From the NCBI RefSeq assembly GCF_000224145.3, contig NW_004191362.1:35654-99653 (forward strand): DNA of 64,000 nucleotides, read 5' to 3'. Source of the DNA: Ciona intestinalis. Its lineage: Eukaryota; Chordata; Ascidiacea; Phlebobranchia; Cionidae. Position numbers and translations under genes: made by a program. Positions 63,675 through 64,000 of this stretch are shown piece by piece (positions within the stretch are counted from its first letter, which is position 1; each line of letters starts with the position of its first letter). The notes beneath the pieces were generated by a model, which was not told the DNA's origin, did no database searches, and saw only the letters and a program-made list of their open reading frames with translations.

Positions 63675-63864
63675 TCCTGGAACAAAATGTCATATTATAA
63701 GAGTTTGCTGAAGTGCATATATTATATACCTTTACAAGTATAGATATATCTAGATTTTTTTTAAGGTATAATGTATAAATGCAAGCATGAAATCATTTTT
63801 ATTTATCTCTTCTTGTATAGTAGTAAAGAATAATGGTAACAAAGATCACAAAGATTAACACAAC

Positions 63865-64000
63865 GTCCGGCGCCGTGGCTAAGTGGTTAGCACGCCCGCC
63901 TGTAACCCAGAGGTAATGGGTTCAAGGCTCGTCGCTGCTACCATTGTGGGCGTATGTGTTCTTGGGTAAGACACTTAACAGCAATTGCTCCAACCCAGTG
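63865..64000 (+). mobile_element. tRNA-derived SINE, head and middle, cut by window end
   Basis: It starts with a tRNA-like head with a good pol III A box (TGGCTAAGTGGTTAGC) and a B-box-like GGTTCAAGGCT. A conserved body follows (CTTGGGTAAGACACTTAACAG, then GCTCCAACCCAGTG). It is the best-preserved copy, is antisense to the gene and serves as reference for the other copies. It is not a functional tRNA gene, because the tRNA-like part runs on into SINE body. Confidence 0.85.

Noticed and set aside
63865..63945. A possible tRNA gene, with clear A and B boxes.
   Set aside because: It runs without a break into the SINE body shared with dozens of other copies, and the tRNA 3' half is degenerate.
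1..64000. Collagen, silk or eggshell protein as an explanation for the glycine richness.
   Set aside because: There is no GxY triplet periodicity and no poly-Ala/Gly blocks. The glycines sit in fixed motifs between beta-like stretches.
1..64000. Bacterial or viral origin of the repeats (autotransporter-like GGAG motifs).
   Set aside because: Dozens of spliced exons, SINEs and AT-rich introns of animal type show a resident nuclear gene. No viral gene was recognised.

Overview
The window is animal nuclear DNA: AT-rich, no operons, GT-AG (and two GC-AG) introns, tRNA-derived SINEs, short MITE-like repeats and one assembly gap (50 Ns, 27749-27798). The intron repeats and compact introns look to me like an ascidian tunicate such as Ciona. 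That is recollection plus pattern recognition; no database was searched.

Almost everything here is one gene on the minus strand. It enters above base 63674, leaves below base 6, and neither end is visible: I see no signal peptide with start codon and no terminal stop with poly(A) signal. I count about 126 exons (one probably an assembly duplicate), summing by hand to roughly 25.8 kb of coding sequence, about 8,600 residues. The protein is a tandem array of about 19 long repeat units, here numbered U1 (N-terminal, near 63 kb) to U19 (near 1 kb), at about 3.3 kb per unit. Each unit has a beta-rich, sequon-rich head (hallmarks GDxTGxLxL and ELxLPxxxxLxG, then lines like IDxxGxIxxxG). A glycine-rich half follows in fixed order: GGSHGGxGG, YGSxxxPxxxGSGGG, LDGxIxAxG, GGGSGGSIxI, GxGxIxAxGGxG, GGGSGGRIAI, GGAGTVYxE and LxVDN. 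The order recurs in every unit and exon borders fall at equivalent places, so the array most likely grew by duplication of exon blocks. Units U10 and U12-U14 are intron-poor; U10 is one 1.47-kb exon. Four units carry cysteine clusters.

The product is probably a giant secreted or surface glycoprotein of unknown function, possibly folded as beta-solenoids. From memory, the glycine-rich half resembles plant glycine-rich proteins of the At4g32920/At5g11700 type and giant predicted proteins of other eukaryotes; this needs a profile search.

The introns carry about 40 fragments of one tRNA-derived SINE family, nearly all in the sense orientation of the gene, plus a second repeat family (around 6.1-6.3, 7.1-7.3, 32.6 and 60.3 kb), one MITE, and several short tandem duplications. 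Points needing care: a duplicated 167-bp exon on either side of the gap that would break the frame if both copies were spliced, and an in-frame TAA in the first exon (63565-63567). Plus-strand ORFs are mostly proline-rich antisense shadows of the glycine-rich exons; I support no plus-strand gene.
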